64,000 nucleotides of DNA from CACIAM-69d sp001698445 (GCF_043235035.1 NZ_JAZAQF010000021.1:62001-126000), one strand, 5' to 3'. Positions 16,415 through 25,749 are shown, numbered from the stretch's first letter. A program made the numbers and translations. The notes: generated by a model not told the origin, from the letters alone.

Positions 16415-18562
16415 ATGCTTGAGGCGATCGTTACGTTGCGGCAAATCCTGCGTCGCTGGTGGTCAGAATTCACCCTCCAAACCCGATTGATGGCGGTGGC
16501 AACCCTGGTGGTGTCCCTGTTGACCAGCGGGCTAACCTTTTGGGCCGTCAACACCATCCAGCAGGATGCCCGGCTCAACGACACCCGTTTTGGGCGAGAT
16601 TTGGGACTGCTTTTAGCCGCCAACACTGCACCCCTGGTGGCGGAGCAAGACTTGGGCGGTTTGGCTGGCTTCTCGCGCCGGTTTTATAACAGCACCTCCA
16701 GCGTTCGGTACTTGCTCTATGCCGACGTGGACGGGGATATCTTCTACGGCATCCCCTTTTCCGATACGGAGGTGAAAAACTCCCTAACCTTGCGTCGTCG
16801 GATTCAGTTGCCGCCGGACTATGCGGCCGACCTCGATCGCCCCTTGGTACGCCAACACCTCACCCCCAACGGTCAAGTCACCGATGTGTTTGTGCCGCTG
16901 ACCCACGAGGGGGAATATCTGGGGGTGTTGGCCGTGGGCACCAATCCCAATCCCACGGTGGTGGCCTCGTCGGGCTTGACTCGCGACGTGACGATCGCGG
17001 TGTTCGTGTCAATTTGGGTGATGGTAATTTTGGGGGCTGTGTTCAACGCCCTCACCATCACCAAGCCGATCAAGGAATTGTTAATCGGTGTCAAAAACAT
17101 CGCCTCCGGGGATTTTAAGCAGCGAATTACCCTACCGTTTGGCGGTGAACTCGGGGAGCTAATTGCCAGCTTTAATGACATGGCGGAGCGCCTGGAGCGC
17201 TATGAAGAACAGAATATTGAAGAGCTGACGGCCAGCAAGGCCAAGCTCGAAACCCTAATCGCCACGATCGTCGATGGGGCCCTGCTGCTCGATACGGATC
17301 TGCGCGTGGTGTTGGTGAATCCCACGGCCCGACAGATTTTTGGCTGGGATCGCGAAACGGACGGCCAGCCGATCATTGGCAAAAATGTGCTCTATGAGTT
17401 TCCGCCCGAGGTGCAGGTGAAGCTCACGCGTCCGCTGTACCAGTTGGCGGAAGGCAAGGCCGACGAGGGTGAGGAATTTCGCATTACCCTGATGGAGCCG
17501 GTGAAGCGAACGGTGCGCATTTTGCTGTCGCCGGTGCTGTCCCAACGGGCGATCGGGGATGGGCACTTGTGCGACACCTGCGAGCACCATCAGCAGGATC
17601 AGTGCAGCGATGCCCAACGGCCCCTGGCCAGGGAATGTAATCTCTATGCCGATCAAGATGGTGAGGCCCCGGGCGATCGCTACCGCGAGAGCATCCGAGG
17701 GATTGCCGTCACGGTGCAGGACATCACCCGGGAAGTGGAGCTGAATGAGGCCAAAAGCCAATTCATCAGCAATGTTTCCCACGAGCTACGCACGCCGCTG
17801 TTTAACATCAAGTCCTTTATTGAAACACTCCATGACTATGGCGATGAGCTGTCGCCGGAGCAGCAGCGGGAGTTTTTGGACACCGCCAACCGCGAGACTG
17901 ATCGCCTCACCCGGTTGGTCAATGACGTGTTGGATCTCTCTCGGTTGGAATCCAGCCGTAGCTACACTTTTGACGCGATCGACCTGGTACAGCCGATCGA
18001 ACAAACCCTGCGCACCTACCAGCTCAATGCTCGCGACAAGGGAATCGAACTAACCCAAGAGCTAGCCCCCAACCTGCCGCCCGCTTTGGGTAACTATGAT
18101 CTGTTGCTGCAAGTGTTCGCCAACTTGGTGGGCAATGCCCTGAAATTTACCCCCAAGGGCGGCCAGGTGGCGATCCGAGCCTATATTCCCCAAGACCCCG
18201 CCGTTCAACCGACCCTTTGGGATACCTGTCCGGTGAATGCGGCAACCGGACAAGCCAAATCCCAACCCGAGGTGGTGAGCGTGGTGCGGGTGGAAGTGGC
18301 CGACACCGGCATTGGCATTGGCCCCGAAGATTGCCATGCCATTTTCGATCGGTTCTATCGGGTCGAAAACCGGGTTCATACCCTCGAAGGCACGGGGTTG
18401 GGCCTGTCGATCGTCCGTAACATCATTGACAAGCACCAAAGCAGCGTCAAATTGATCAGTGAAGTGGGTGTGGGGACGATTTTTTGGTTTGACTTGTTGA
18501 TTTATCGGGATGGGTTGACCCTGCCGGAACCGATGCCCGTCGTTTCCAGCACCCTGGGTTAG
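16415..18562 (+). CDS. nblS: Sensor histidine kinase NblS/Hik33 (DspA) type, with a Cys-rich insertion
   Basis: 715 residues from ATG 16415. Layout: transmembrane segment (about 25-45), extracytoplasmic sensor region, second transmembrane segment (about 190-210), HAMP (about 210-265), PAS (about 270-430), HisKA with H456 in NVSHELRTPLFNIKSF, and HATPase ending DTGIGI and GTGLGLSIVRN. The sequence from VTVQDITREVELNEAK through LVNDVLDLSRLES matches NblS/Hik33, the essential cyanobacterial kinase for high light, cold, osmotic and nutrient stress acting with RpaB. Between PAS and HisKA there is an insertion with C386, C389, C397 and C408 plus adjacent histidines that, from memory, the family usually lacks. 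It lies downstream of purD. Confidence 0.9.
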   Translation: MLEAIVTLRQILRRWWSEFTLQTRLMAVATLVVSLLTSGLTFWAVNTIQQDARLNDTRFGRDLGLLLAANTAPLVAEQDLGGLAGFSRRFYNSTSSVRYLLYADVDGDIFYGIPFSDTEVKNSLTLRRRIQLPPDYAADLDRPLVRQHLTPNGQVTDVFVPLTHEGEYLGVLAVGTNPNPTVVASSGLTRDVTIAVFVSIWVMVILGAVFNALTITKPIKELLIGVKNIASGDFKQRITLPFGGELGELIASFNDMAERLERYEEQNIEELTASKAKLETLIATIVDGALLLDTDLRVVLVNPTARQIFGWDRETDGQPIIGKNVLYEFPPEVQVKLTRPLYQLAEGKADEGEEFRITLMEPVKRTVRILLSPVLSQRAIGDGHLCDTCEHHQQDQCSDAQRPLARECNLYADQDGEAPGDRYRESIRGIAVTVQDITREVELNEAKSQFISNVSHELRTPLFNIKSFIETLHDYGDELSPEQQREFLDTANRETDRLTRLVNDVLDLSRLESSRSYTFDAIDLVQPIEQTLRTYQLNARDKGIELTQELAPNLPPALGNYDLLLQVFANLVGNALKFTPKGGQVAIRAYIPQDPAVQPTLWDTCPVNAATGQAKSQPEVVSVVRVEVADTGIGIGPEDCHAIFDRFYRVENRVHTLEGTGLGLSIVRNIIDKHQSSVKLISEVGVGTIFWFDLLIYRDGLTLPEPMPVVSSTLG

Positions 18563-18727
18563 GCTGGGGGCAATCCTGGGGCGAATCGGGCGGCGATCGC
18601 GACTGATCCGCATCCCACAAGGGTCGATCGCCCGTGTTAGCCTAACGATGATTGGCGGGGCCACTCAGTCCGAGCGTCAGCCCGAGCTGTTGATGAACCC
18701 TGGTAGGCATACGGAGTCGATCGTCCG

Positions 18728-19066
18728 ATGGATGGAAATAACTGGCTGCAACAACTGCTGACCATTGGTTTGGGAACAACAGCCATTGTTGCAGAACGCC
18801 TCAAGGAAGCCAGCGATGAATGGGTTCGCAGCGGCCGCTTGGATCCAGAACAGGCCCGCAAGGTGGTGGATGACCTGATGCAGCGTTTGCAGTCCGGCGG
18901 CAATCCCTCCCCCAGCGAAAGTTTTGATTCCCTGATTCAGCAGCAGTTTCGGAAGGTGATGAAGGATTTTGGTGTGCCCGATCGCTCAGAGGTGGACGAA
19001 CTGCGCGGCCGGATCGATCGGCTGGAGCGCCAAGTGCGTGACCTGGAAAATCGACTGTGGCGTTAG
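18728..19066 (+). CDS. Phasin-like small helical protein
   Basis: 112 residues, almost wholly helical. An N-terminal amphipathic segment (WLQQLLTIGLGTTAIVAERL) is followed by QARKVVDDLMQRL and a C-terminal coiled coil (EVDELRGRIDRLERQVRDLENRL). This layout resembles poly(hydroxyalkanoate) granule-associated/phasin-like proteins (PhaF/PhaI family), conserved widely in cyanobacteria including strains without PHA, so the actual role is uncertain. No operon partner is evident; the next gene starts 66 bp downstream. Confidence 0.6.
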   Translation: MDGNNWLQQLLTIGLGTTAIVAERLKEASDEWVRSGRLDPEQARKVVDDLMQRLQSGGNPSPSESFDSLIQQQFRKVMKDFGVPDRSEVDELRGRIDRLERQVRDLENRLWR

Positions 19067-19132
19067 GGCGATCGCTCGTTAGGATCAAGAACGACCCACT
19101 TTGCTCGCAGATTGATCGAGGAGACTAGACCC

Positions 19133-19729
19133 TTGCGTGATGTGTTAATCAGCTTTGGGGTGATGTTGGTTTGCCTAGTGGCCGTGTTGATGGTCACCTT
19201 CACGGGCAAAACCCCCACCGCCGAAGCGAACCCCCTATCCAGTCAACCGGCGGCCGAAGCCACTGCCAACGGTTCCAAACTGGCGGCCCGTCTCATTAGC
19301 GACGCGGCTGCCCAACTGCGATCGCCTGAGATCGCCACCCTGCCCACCAATACCCAGGAGACAACCCTCGTGGCCGACGCGAGCAACCTGACCACCACCG
19401 ATTCTGGCCTGCAATACGAAGACCTCACCGTGGGAACTGGCGCAGCCCCCACCCCCGGTCAGAACGTCACGGTTCACTACACCGGCACGCTCACTGACGG
19501 CAAAAAATTCGACAGCTCGCGCGATCGGGGTCAGCCCTTCAGCTTCCGCATTGGTGTGGGTCAAGTGATCAAGGGTTGGGACGAAGGTGTCCTGTCTATG
19601 CGGGTTGGTGGTCGCCGCAAGCTGGTGATTCCGCCGGACTTGGGCTATGGGGCCCGGGGAGCCGGTGGGGTAATTCCTCCCAACGCTACCCTGGTATTTG
19701 ATGTGGAATTGCTGCGCGTGGGGGGCTAG
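19133..19729 (+). CDS. Membrane-anchored FKBP-type peptidyl-prolyl isomerase
   Basis: About 198 residues. An N-terminal hydrophobic anchor (VLISFGVMLVCLVAVLMVTF) is followed by a low-complexity linker and a C-terminal FKBP domain of about 105 residues. That domain has VHYTGTLTDGKKFDSSRDRGQPFSFRIG, VIKGWDEGVLSMRVGGRRKL, IPPDLGYGARG and IPPNATLVFDVELL, the complete active-site framework. It should catalyse proline isomerisation during folding in the thylakoid lumen or periplasm. No ATG is available. TTG 19133, with AGGAG ten bases upstream, or GTG 19142 is the likely start. Confidence 0.82.
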   Translation: MRDVLISFGVMLVCLVAVLMVTFTGKTPTAEANPLSSQPAAEATANGSKLAARLISDAAAQLRSPEIATLPTNTQETTLVADASNLTTTDSGLQYEDLTVGTGAAPTPGQNVTVHYTGTLTDGKKFDSSRDRGQPFSFRIGVGQVIKGWDEGVLSMRVGGRRKLVIPPDLGYGARGAGGVIPPNATLVFDVELLRVGG

Positions 19730-20017
19730 TTCCCGCTCAGCGTCAGCACTGACAGTTTTTGGGCTCTGGGAAAGCATCCAAGATCTTGGATAGGGGCGAT
19801 CACTCCGGCGGGGCGATCGCCCCTTGTGCTGGCCACCGATCACAGGGAGTCACGATCGCACCCGCACCAATGCCGTATCAACCACCGCCATCAAGCGGAT
19901 CCCCCGGTCTGGATTCGGTATCCTGAATGGGGTTAATCAGTCTCTAGGTCAACCTCTAGGTCAACCGACAATCAAGCGCCACACTCACTGGCGGTGAAAG
20001 CGGAATCAGCAACGCCC

Positions 20018-20743
20018 ATGTCAACGCAACCCCCAAAGTCCAAGCGGTTGAGAAACGGGCAATCATTGCGCCCCTTCTCCCGCCCCTCAGCATCCGGCAA
20101 GGCTCCCCAGGGCAACCATGGCGGGCGGCGGCAGTGGCAGCAGTGGATCCCTTCCCTGACGGCAACCCTGCGGCAAGCACCCGCTTGGACTTGGCAGCAG
20201 CGGCATTGGTGGGGGTCGGGATTGGTGGCGATCCTGACCATGGGGGCCATGCGATCGCTGGTCATCGATTCTTATCTGGTGACTCTGCCAACCATGAGGC
20301 CCACACTGCAACCAGGCGATCGCCTGCTCATCGATAAGGTGAGCTACCAGTGGCGCAATCCCGATCGAGGCGAGTTAGTGGCCTTTATGCCGCCCGGCAC
20401 GCCGAATCAACCTCGGGGAGTGTTGGTCAATCGGGCTATTGGTCTGCCCGGCGATCGGGTTGAAATCCAAAGCGGTCAACTCTTGGTCAATCAGCGCCCG
20501 ATCGCCCATGGCCAGTCCCTGGCGATCGAAATTGGTGATCTCGCCCCCGTGCGAGTTCCCGCCGCCACCTACTTTGTCATGAGCGATGGTTCCGCCTTGG
20601 GTAGTGCCCCAGCTCTGACCTTCACCTACGGTTACGTGCCGCGTCAAGCCCTAGTAGGGCGGGTTATGTGGCGGTTTTTTCCTCTCGATCACTGGGGGTC
20701 ACCAACCACTCCCACAGCCTCGCCTGATCCAGTCCCTCAGTAG
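20018..20743 (+). CDS. Signal peptidase I paralogue lacking the catalytic Ser-Lys dyad
   Basis: 241 residues from ATG 20018 (GTG 19994 possible). A basic N-terminal region of about 60 residues precedes one transmembrane segment and an S26 (LepB) domain. The box with the nucleophile reads LPTMRPTLQPGDRLLIDK, so the catalytic Ser is Thr92. The box with the general base reads VNRAIGLPGDRVEI, so the Lys is Asn138. The GDNRxxSxDSR box is replaced by SDGSALGSAPAL. Fold-defining segments are kept, so this looks like a maintained non-peptidase paralogue rather than random decay. The canonical enzyme is the next gene (21062). Possible roles are regulator, chaperone or substrate receptor (inference). 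Confidence 0.75.
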   Translation: MSTQPPKSKRLRNGQSLRPFSRPSASGKAPQGNHGGRRQWQQWIPSLTATLRQAPAWTWQQRHWWGSGLVAILTMGAMRSLVIDSYLVTLPTMRPTLQPGDRLLIDKVSYQWRNPDRGELVAFMPPGTPNQPRGVLVNRAIGLPGDRVEIQSGQLLVNQRPIAHGQSLAIEIGDLAPVRVPAATYFVMSDGSALGSAPALTFTYGYVPRQALVGRVMWRFFPLDHWGSPTTPTASPDPVPQ

Positions 20744-21061
20744 TCACCTGCGATCATTCGCGGTTTTGCGGTATATCTTCTCAACAACAGACCAGCCGGA
20801 ATTTTCACCGCTGTAATAGCCTGTAATAGGAGTTGAGAGTTTCCAGTTTCTGGCTAACGGCGCACGGATTGATTCCAAATTTCCAAGCAGAATAGTCAAT
20901 CATGCCAACGCGCCCGCCTTCCCCAAGTCCCAATCTTGGATCCTGAACCCCGATCGCGCTTCTCCTGGTTTGCGTTTTCCGGGCTTGGCCCAAGGTTCTC
21001 AGCGCCCAGCATTTCAAGAAGCGCCCTCGTCTACTGCTTTAGTGCATTTAGGATTTTTCTC
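20744..21061. other. Intergenic region between the two signal peptidase genes
   Basis: 318 bp. A short direct repeat (CTGTAATAG twice, about 20811-20828) is present. The frame of the downstream lepB is open across much of this region but does not resemble signal peptidase, so I leave it non-coding. No terminator was recognised. Confidence 0.5.
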
Positions 21062-21754
21062 GTGACCGATCAACCCGCTTCCTCGCATAAAGAGCCGTCC
21101 ACCAATCCCCCCACCGACAACGCTTGGGTTGAAATCCTCAAAACCATCGGCCTCAGCATTATCTTGGCCCTGGGCATTCGTACCTACGTGGCCGAAGCTC
21201 GCTGGATTCCCTCAGAATCAATGGTGCCGACGCTGCAGGTGAAAGACCGGTTGATTGTCGAAAAACTGCAATACCGGTTTGGCGGCAGCCCCAAGCGCGG
21301 CGATATCATCGTCTTCATGCCGACCGCCGAACTGCGCCGCCACAACCTCAAAGATGCTTTTATTAAGCGCGTCATTGGTCTGCCGGGTGAACTGGTGGAG
21401 TTGCGAGATGGCCAGGTTTACATCAACGGCCAGCGCCTGGACGAACCCTACATTGCCCGCGAGTCGGTCTTAACAACCGGTCGCCCCAGTCCTGCGAGTG
21501 GCTCAGGGGAGCGCCCGGCCAGCCGTAGCGCGGATGGCAATGCAGTGCAGCGCACGGATACCAATGTTTGCGTAGGGGATCCACAACCTTTTCTGTCCCG
21601 GCCGGTGCGGGTGCCGCCCAAGTCTTATCTCGTGCTGGGAGATAATCGCAACCGCAGTTACGACAGCCGTTGTTGGGGAGTCGTTCCGCAAGATTTGATT
21701 GTTGGTCACGCGGTTTGGCGGTTTTGGCCACTCGATCGTATGGGTAATCTCTAG
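21062..21754 (+). CDS. lepB: Signal peptidase I
   Basis: 230 residues from GTG 21062 (MTDQPASSHKEPS). One N-terminal transmembrane helix (IGLSIILALGIRTYVAEA) is followed by the S26 catalytic domain: Ser53 in PSESMVPTL, Lys102 in FIKRVIGLPGE, and GDNRNRSYDSRCWG. All catalytic boxes are intact, so this is the working leader peptidase, cleaving signal peptides on the outer face of the membrane. A glycine/serine-rich insertion (about 145-170) with one Cys precedes the last box. Transcription should end at the hairpin 21833-21871. Confidence 0.92.
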   Translation: MTDQPASSHKEPSTNPPTDNAWVEILKTIGLSIILALGIRTYVAEARWIPSESMVPTLQVKDRLIVEKLQYRFGGSPKRGDIIVFMPTAELRRHNLKDAFIKRVIGLPGELVELRDGQVYINGQRLDEPYIARESVLTTGRPSPASGSGERPASRSADGNAVQRTDTNVCVGDPQPFLSRPVRVPPKSYLVLGDNRNRSYDSRCWGVVPQDLIVGHAVWRFWPLDRMGNL

Positions 21755-21832
21755 CCAAACGCAGAGCCTAGAACAATAGGGTCTAGAAAAAATAGAGCCT
21801 AGAACAGCCTAGAAAATAAAAAGCTAGCAAAT

Positions 21833-21871
21833 AAAAAGGAGAGTCGCTGGTTCAGCAACTGCTCCTTTTTT
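21833..21871. terminator. Bidirectional rho-independent terminator
   Basis: AAAAAGGAG-AGT-x-GCTG pairs with CAGC-x-ACT-x-CTCCTTTTT, giving a long stem with a short GTT loop and A/T runs on both sides. It sits between convergent lepB (+) and rpmE (-) and can end both transcripts, closing the ribosomal protein operon. Just upstream (about 21765-21815) AGAGCCTAGAACA-type units are repeated. Confidence 0.85.
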
Positions 21872-21948
21872 CTGTTTCTTCTGGTTGAAGAATTTTTCGT
21901 TTGCCAATTTTCGTTTGCCAATTTGTTGGCCAACAAAACCAAGGAACC

Positions 21949-22173
21949 CTAGTCCTTTTTGGTTTCGGTTGCCATCCCATACTTGCGCAGGAATCGCTCC
22001 ACACGACCTTCAGTGTCAATGATCCGCTGGGTGCCGGTGAAGAACGGGTGATTGCCAGCCCAAATGTCCACATGCAATTCCGGTTGGGTCGAACCAACCG
22101 TCATCACCAATTCGCCGTTGCAATAGACTTTTGCATCGGGATACCACTCGGGGTGAATACCTTCTTTTGCCAT
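21949..22173 (-). CDS. rpmE: 50S ribosomal protein L31
   Basis: 74 residues from ATG 22173 (MAKEGIHPEWYPD). Contains the L31 core YCNGELVMTVGSTQPELHVDIW and NHPFFTG. Only one Cys is present, so it is a zinc-independent (C-minus) form, as in plastids. It is the last gene of the large operon. Confidence 0.93.
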   Translation of the reverse strand: MAKEGIHPEWYPDAKVYCNGELVMTVGSTQPELHVDIWAGNHPFFTGTQRIIDTEGRVERFLRKYGMATETKKD

Positions 22174-22374
22174 GATGTGAACCTCAACCAAAGTTTAGGA
22201 AATTTAAGGGCGATCGAACTGCATTCAAGTGCATGGATTCGATCAAGGAGATTTGCACAAAAGAGCTGGAGATCGCGACTTCCAAACGGGGTCTTTTGAT
22301 CACCAGCCCCCAGCCTGTCCATTCTTTGGGGAAACCCACCGAGGCCTCCCCTTCGAAAATCGGTGCTTGGAAAA

Positions 22375-22788
22375 TTAGCGCTTCGAGAACTGAGGAGCCT
22401 TCCGGGCTTTCTTCAAACCGTACTTGCGACGTTCCTTGGCACGGGGGTCACGGGTCAGGTAGCCTTCAACCTTCAGGGGCTTACGGTTTTCAGGGTCAAG
22501 CTGAATCAAAGCCCGAGCCACACCCAAGCGGATCGAGTCAGCCTGGCCAGTCAGGCCGCCGCCCACCACGCTCACCAGCACATCGTAGTCCCCTTCCAAG
22601 CCGAGGGTTTCCAGAGGTGCCTTGGCCGCAGCCAGATAAACCGGGTTGTATTGCAGGTAGTTATCGCCAGGGCGACCGTTAATGGTCAGTTGGCCAGAGC
22701 CAGGCACCAGGCGCACGCGAGCGACCGAGGTTTTACGGCGGCCCGTGCCGCGATACATCACGCGCCCGTTGTTATCCGTTGCTTGCAT
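22375..22788 (-). CDS. rpsI: 30S ribosomal protein S9
   Basis: 137 residues with GTGRRKTSVARVRLVPG, GGGLTGQADSIRLGVARAL and the basic tail ending KRKYGLKKARKAPQFSKR-like residues that reaches the P-site tRNA. Its ATG overlaps the rplM stop by one base (TAATG), so the pair is translationally coupled. Confidence 0.95.
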   Translation of the reverse strand: MQATDNNGRVMYRGTGRRKTSVARVRLVPGSGQLTINGRPGDNYLQYNPVYLAAAKAPLETLGLEGDYDVLVSVVGGGLTGQADSIRLGVARALIQLDPENRKPLKVEGYLTRDPRAKERRKYGLKKARKAPQFSKR

Positions 22789-23252
22789 TAGCCTTCACCT
22801 CCAGGAATGGTGTTGATCGTCAGGACTTGGGGTTGTTGTGCCGTGTGGGGATGGTCTGCACCGGCATAAACCTTCAGCTTGCGAAACAGTTGCCGACCGA
22901 GGGCATTTTTAGGCAGCATCCCTTTAACGGCATGTTCCACAATTCGCTCGGGCAGACGATTTTGCAGCTTTTCAAAGCTCTCCGTCTTCATCCCACCGGG
23001 ACGGCCAGAGTGACGACGGTAGACCTTTTGAGTCCGTTTTTTACCGGTCACTTCCACTTTGTCGGCATTCACGATCACCACAAAGTCACCGGTATCCAGG
23101 TGGGGCGTATAGGTGGGCTTGTTTTTGCCCCGTAGGACGGAAGCCACTTCGGTGGCCAGGCGGCCAAGGCGTTGACCAGCGGCATCAACGACGTACCATT
23201 GCCGGTCAACGTCGTTTACGGAGGGCAGGGCAGTCTTGGTGGGAATGGACAT
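22788..23252 (-). CDS. rplM: 50S ribosomal protein L13
   Basis: 154 residues from ATG 23252. WYVVDAAGQRLGRLATEVASVL, GDFVVIVNADK and VKGMLPKNALGR are L13 signatures. The longer frame to 23369 is not homologous and overlaps the truA end. L13 and S9 are the usual partners. Confidence 0.94.
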   Translation of the reverse strand: MSIPTKTALPSVNDVDRQWYVVDAAGQRLGRLATEVASVLRGKNKPTYTPHLDTGDFVVIVNADKVEVTGKKRTQKVYRRHSGRPGGMKTESFEKLQNRLPERIVEHAVKGMLPKNALGRQLFRKLKVYAGADHPHTAQQPQVLTINTIPGGEG

Positions 23253-23334
23253 AGGGGTTAGTTGGGTTGCGAAAGTCGCTGAATCGGGGAAGTTATAACT
23301 AGGGCGATCGCGTAGTGCGTTAAGCCTAGAATCT

Positions 23335-24186
23335 TTATGTAACGGGAGGGCTGAAGGTTGTCGGGCCATCCTGGGTCAGGTCGAACCAAGGCAGGGTGTT
23401 GGTGCGAGCAATCTCTGGCAGGGGCGAGTTGGGGTAGCCAATGCGCAGTAGGCACAATCCCATGGGTGGCGCGGCATATTTCACCAGGTCTCGGCGTTCA
23501 CTCTGCCAAATTTGGGTGAACTCTTCGACACTGAGGCGATCGCGCCCCACTAACACCAACATCCCCGCCAGCAGCCGCATCATGCCGTACAAAAAGCCAC
23601 TGGCTTGAACTTCAAGTTCCACAATCGGCCCGCGCCGCCGACACCAGGCTTCTTGGACATCCACCCAAGAATGGGGACGTTTTGATCCGGCACGGTGGAA
23701 AGCGGCCAAGTGATGCCGACCCACAAGGGGGGCGATCGCCGCCTGCATCTTTTCCACTTGAATTGGCTCGTAATAGTGCCAACTGAAGGGTTTGAGGTAC
23801 AGGTTAGGCTGTGGATCGGTGTAGAGAACATAGCGGTAACGCCGCCACGAGGCCGAGAACCGAGCGTGCCAGTTCCCCGGAACCGCACAGGAGGCCAGAA
23901 TCAGAATATCATCTGGCAACCTTGTGTTGAGGACTTTCGCCCAACGGTGAGGAGGAATCGGGCTGGCCACGTCAAAGTGGGCCACTTGGGCAGAGGCATG
24001 AACTCCGGTGTCGGTGCGTCCAGCACCATGGATGACAACGGGATGCCCCAGAATCTCGGCGATCGTGTCTTCGATCGTGGCTTGAACGCTGCGATCGCGG
24101 ATCTGCCGCTGCCAACCACAGAACCCTGTTCCCAGGTACTGAATCACCAAAGCAACACGTTGCTGATCGGCGGGACAGTCGGCCAT
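23335..24186 (-). CDS. truA: tRNA pseudouridine(38-40) synthase
   Basis: 283 residues. The catalytic aspartate is D59 in GAGRTDTGVHA; the fold markers YLGTGFCGWQRQ, RRYRYVLY and ASGFLYGMMRLLAGMLV are present. It modifies uridines 38-40 of the tRNA anticodon arm. Sitting between rplQ and rplM is the normal cyanobacterial arrangement. Confidence 0.94.
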   Translation of the reverse strand: MADCPADQQRVALVIQYLGTGFCGWQRQIRDRSVQATIEDTIAEILGHPVVIHGAGRTDTGVHASAQVAHFDVASPIPPHRWAKVLNTRLPDDILILASCAVPGNWHARFSASWRRYRYVLYTDPQPNLYLKPFSWHYYEPIQVEKMQAAIAPLVGRHHLAAFHRAGSKRPHSWVDVQEAWCRRRGPIVELEVQASGFLYGMMRLLAGMLVLVGRDRLSVEEFTQIWQSERRDLVKYAAPPMGLCLLRIGYPNSPLPEIARTNTLPWFDLTQDGPTTFSPPVT

Positions 24187-24221
24187 GGTTGTTGCTCTAC
24201 ACCCCAGCGATTGGTCTTGGC

Positions 24222-24572
24222 CTAGACCAATTCCAAAATGGCCATTTCGGCATTGTCACCACGCCGGGGCACAGTGCGCAAAATGCGGGTATAGCCACCA
24301 TTCCGCTGACCGTAGCGCTGGGGAGCCTGCTCGAACAGGGCATGAACTAAATCGGCATCATACAGATAGCCCAAGGCCCGACGACGGGAAGCCAAGGAAC
24401 CGTCCTTGGCCAAGGTAATCATGCGATCAACCTCGGCGCGAACAGCCCGGGCCCGGGCTTTGGTGGTGGTGATTTGACCATTGCGGATGGTTTCCGTGGC
24501 CAGGGCCCGCAGCAGGGCGCGACGCTGGTCAGCGGGCTTACCAAGTTTAGGAACGCGACGACCGTGACGCAT
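24222..24572 (-). CDS. rplQ: 50S ribosomal protein L17
   Basis: 116 residues, starting MRHGRRVPKLGKPADQRRAL, with RTVPRRGDNAEMAILEL at the end; a full-length short-form L17. It follows rpoA by 81 bp, as in most bacteria. Confidence 0.95.
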   Translation of the reverse strand: MRHGRRVPKLGKPADQRRALLRALATETIRNGQITTTKARARAVRAEVDRMITLAKDGSLASRRRALGYLYDADLVHALFEQAPQRYGQRNGGYTRILRTVPRRGDNAEMAILELV

Positions 24573-24653
24573 AGCTCCGATCTCTACTCAACTGATTAGT
24601 AACTAGGGGGGTCGGATCTAGAACGGGCTAGAGCCGGGGGTGAACGGTGGCAG

Positions 24654-25598
24654 CTAGGCTTTGGCCACCTTTTCTTGCGGCAGGGTGATGCCCAAGCGCC
24701 GCTGCAACGCTTCGATCACTTCTTCAGCCGACTTGGCTCCGAAGTTTTTGATCTCCAGCAAATCTTCTTGGGTGAATTCCAGAAGATCGGCAACGGTGTT
24801 GATTTGCGCCCGCTTCAGGCAGTTGTAGGCGCGCACCGACAGTTGCAATTCTTCGATCGGGATTTGGCTGCTGGGGTCTTGGGACTCTGGGCGATCGCTC
24901 TTGGTGGCTTCGATGGTGAAGTCCTTGAGCGGGTTGAACAGATCCACCAGAAGCGTGGCAGCCTGACTGAGCGCCTGTTGGGGGGTGATGCTGCCATTGG
25001 TCCAAATTTCCAGAACCAAACGATCCTTCTCCAGGGATTCGCCCACCCGGGCATCCTCAACGGTGTAGTTCACCTTGCGGACGGGCATAAACATCGAGTC
25101 GATCTGCAAAAAGTCGATCGCCGATGCATCATCACGACCCCGATCGATCGCCCGATAGCCCACCCCACGTTCCACTCGGAACTCCATTTCCAACGTGGCC
25201 CCCTCGGCCAAGGTGGCAATGTACTGGGTTGGATCAACCACTTCCACTTCTGAAGGCAAATCGAACAGGTCTGCCGTGACCACCCGCGGCCCTTTGGCCA
25301 ACAGGCGACCAATTTGCGGCTGATCCGTGTGGCTGCGCAGCACCAATTCCTTCATGTTCAGCAGGATGTCCAACACATCCTCCCGCACACCGGGAACCGT
25401 CGCGAACTCGTGGTTCACGCCCGCAATCCGGACGGCCGTCACTGCGGAACCCACGAGGTTCGACAGCAGTACCCGACGCAAAGCATTCCCCACCGTTGTG
25501 CCCTGCCCACGTTCGAGGGGGGACAGCACCAAACGGCTGTAGAGATTGCGATTGCTTTCCGTGCTCGATTCAACACACTCGATCTGAAATTGCGACAC
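24654..25598 (-). CDS. rpoA: RNA polymerase alpha subunit
   Basis: 314 residues. The N-terminal dimerisation domain includes LSPLERGQGTTVGNALRRVLL and the alpha-CTD (about 245-310) has IEELQLSVRAYNCLKRAQI and LEIKNFGAKSAEEVIEAL, including helix-hairpin residues that contact UP elements and activators. The length is typical. The AUG is at 25598, with a 151-bp gap after rpsK. Confidence 0.96.
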   Translation of the reverse strand: MSQFQIECVESSTESNRNLYSRLVLSPLERGQGTTVGNALRRVLLSNLVGSAVTAVRIAGVNHEFATVPGVREDVLDILLNMKELVLRSHTDQPQIGRLLAKGPRVVTADLFDLPSEVEVVDPTQYIATLAEGATLEMEFRVERGVGYRAIDRGRDDASAIDFLQIDSMFMPVRKVNYTVEDARVGESLEKDRLVLEIWTNGSITPQQALSQAATLLVDLFNPLKDFTIEATKSDRPESQDPSSQIPIEELQLSVRAYNCLKRAQINTVADLLEFTQEDLLEIKNFGAKSAEEVIEALQRRLGITLPQEKVAKA

Positions 25599-25749
25599 GC
25601 TTTGTGCCTCCCAACCGGCCTAGTCGATCCATATGCGGCAGTGAAGCCGCCCCGTAACAGAAAAAAATTCGCGGTGACCAAGGGTTACCGCTGGCTTGCA
25701 GGATGCGATCGCAGCGCCCGTGAGTTAGCGCAGGTCGATCGCGGGGTGA

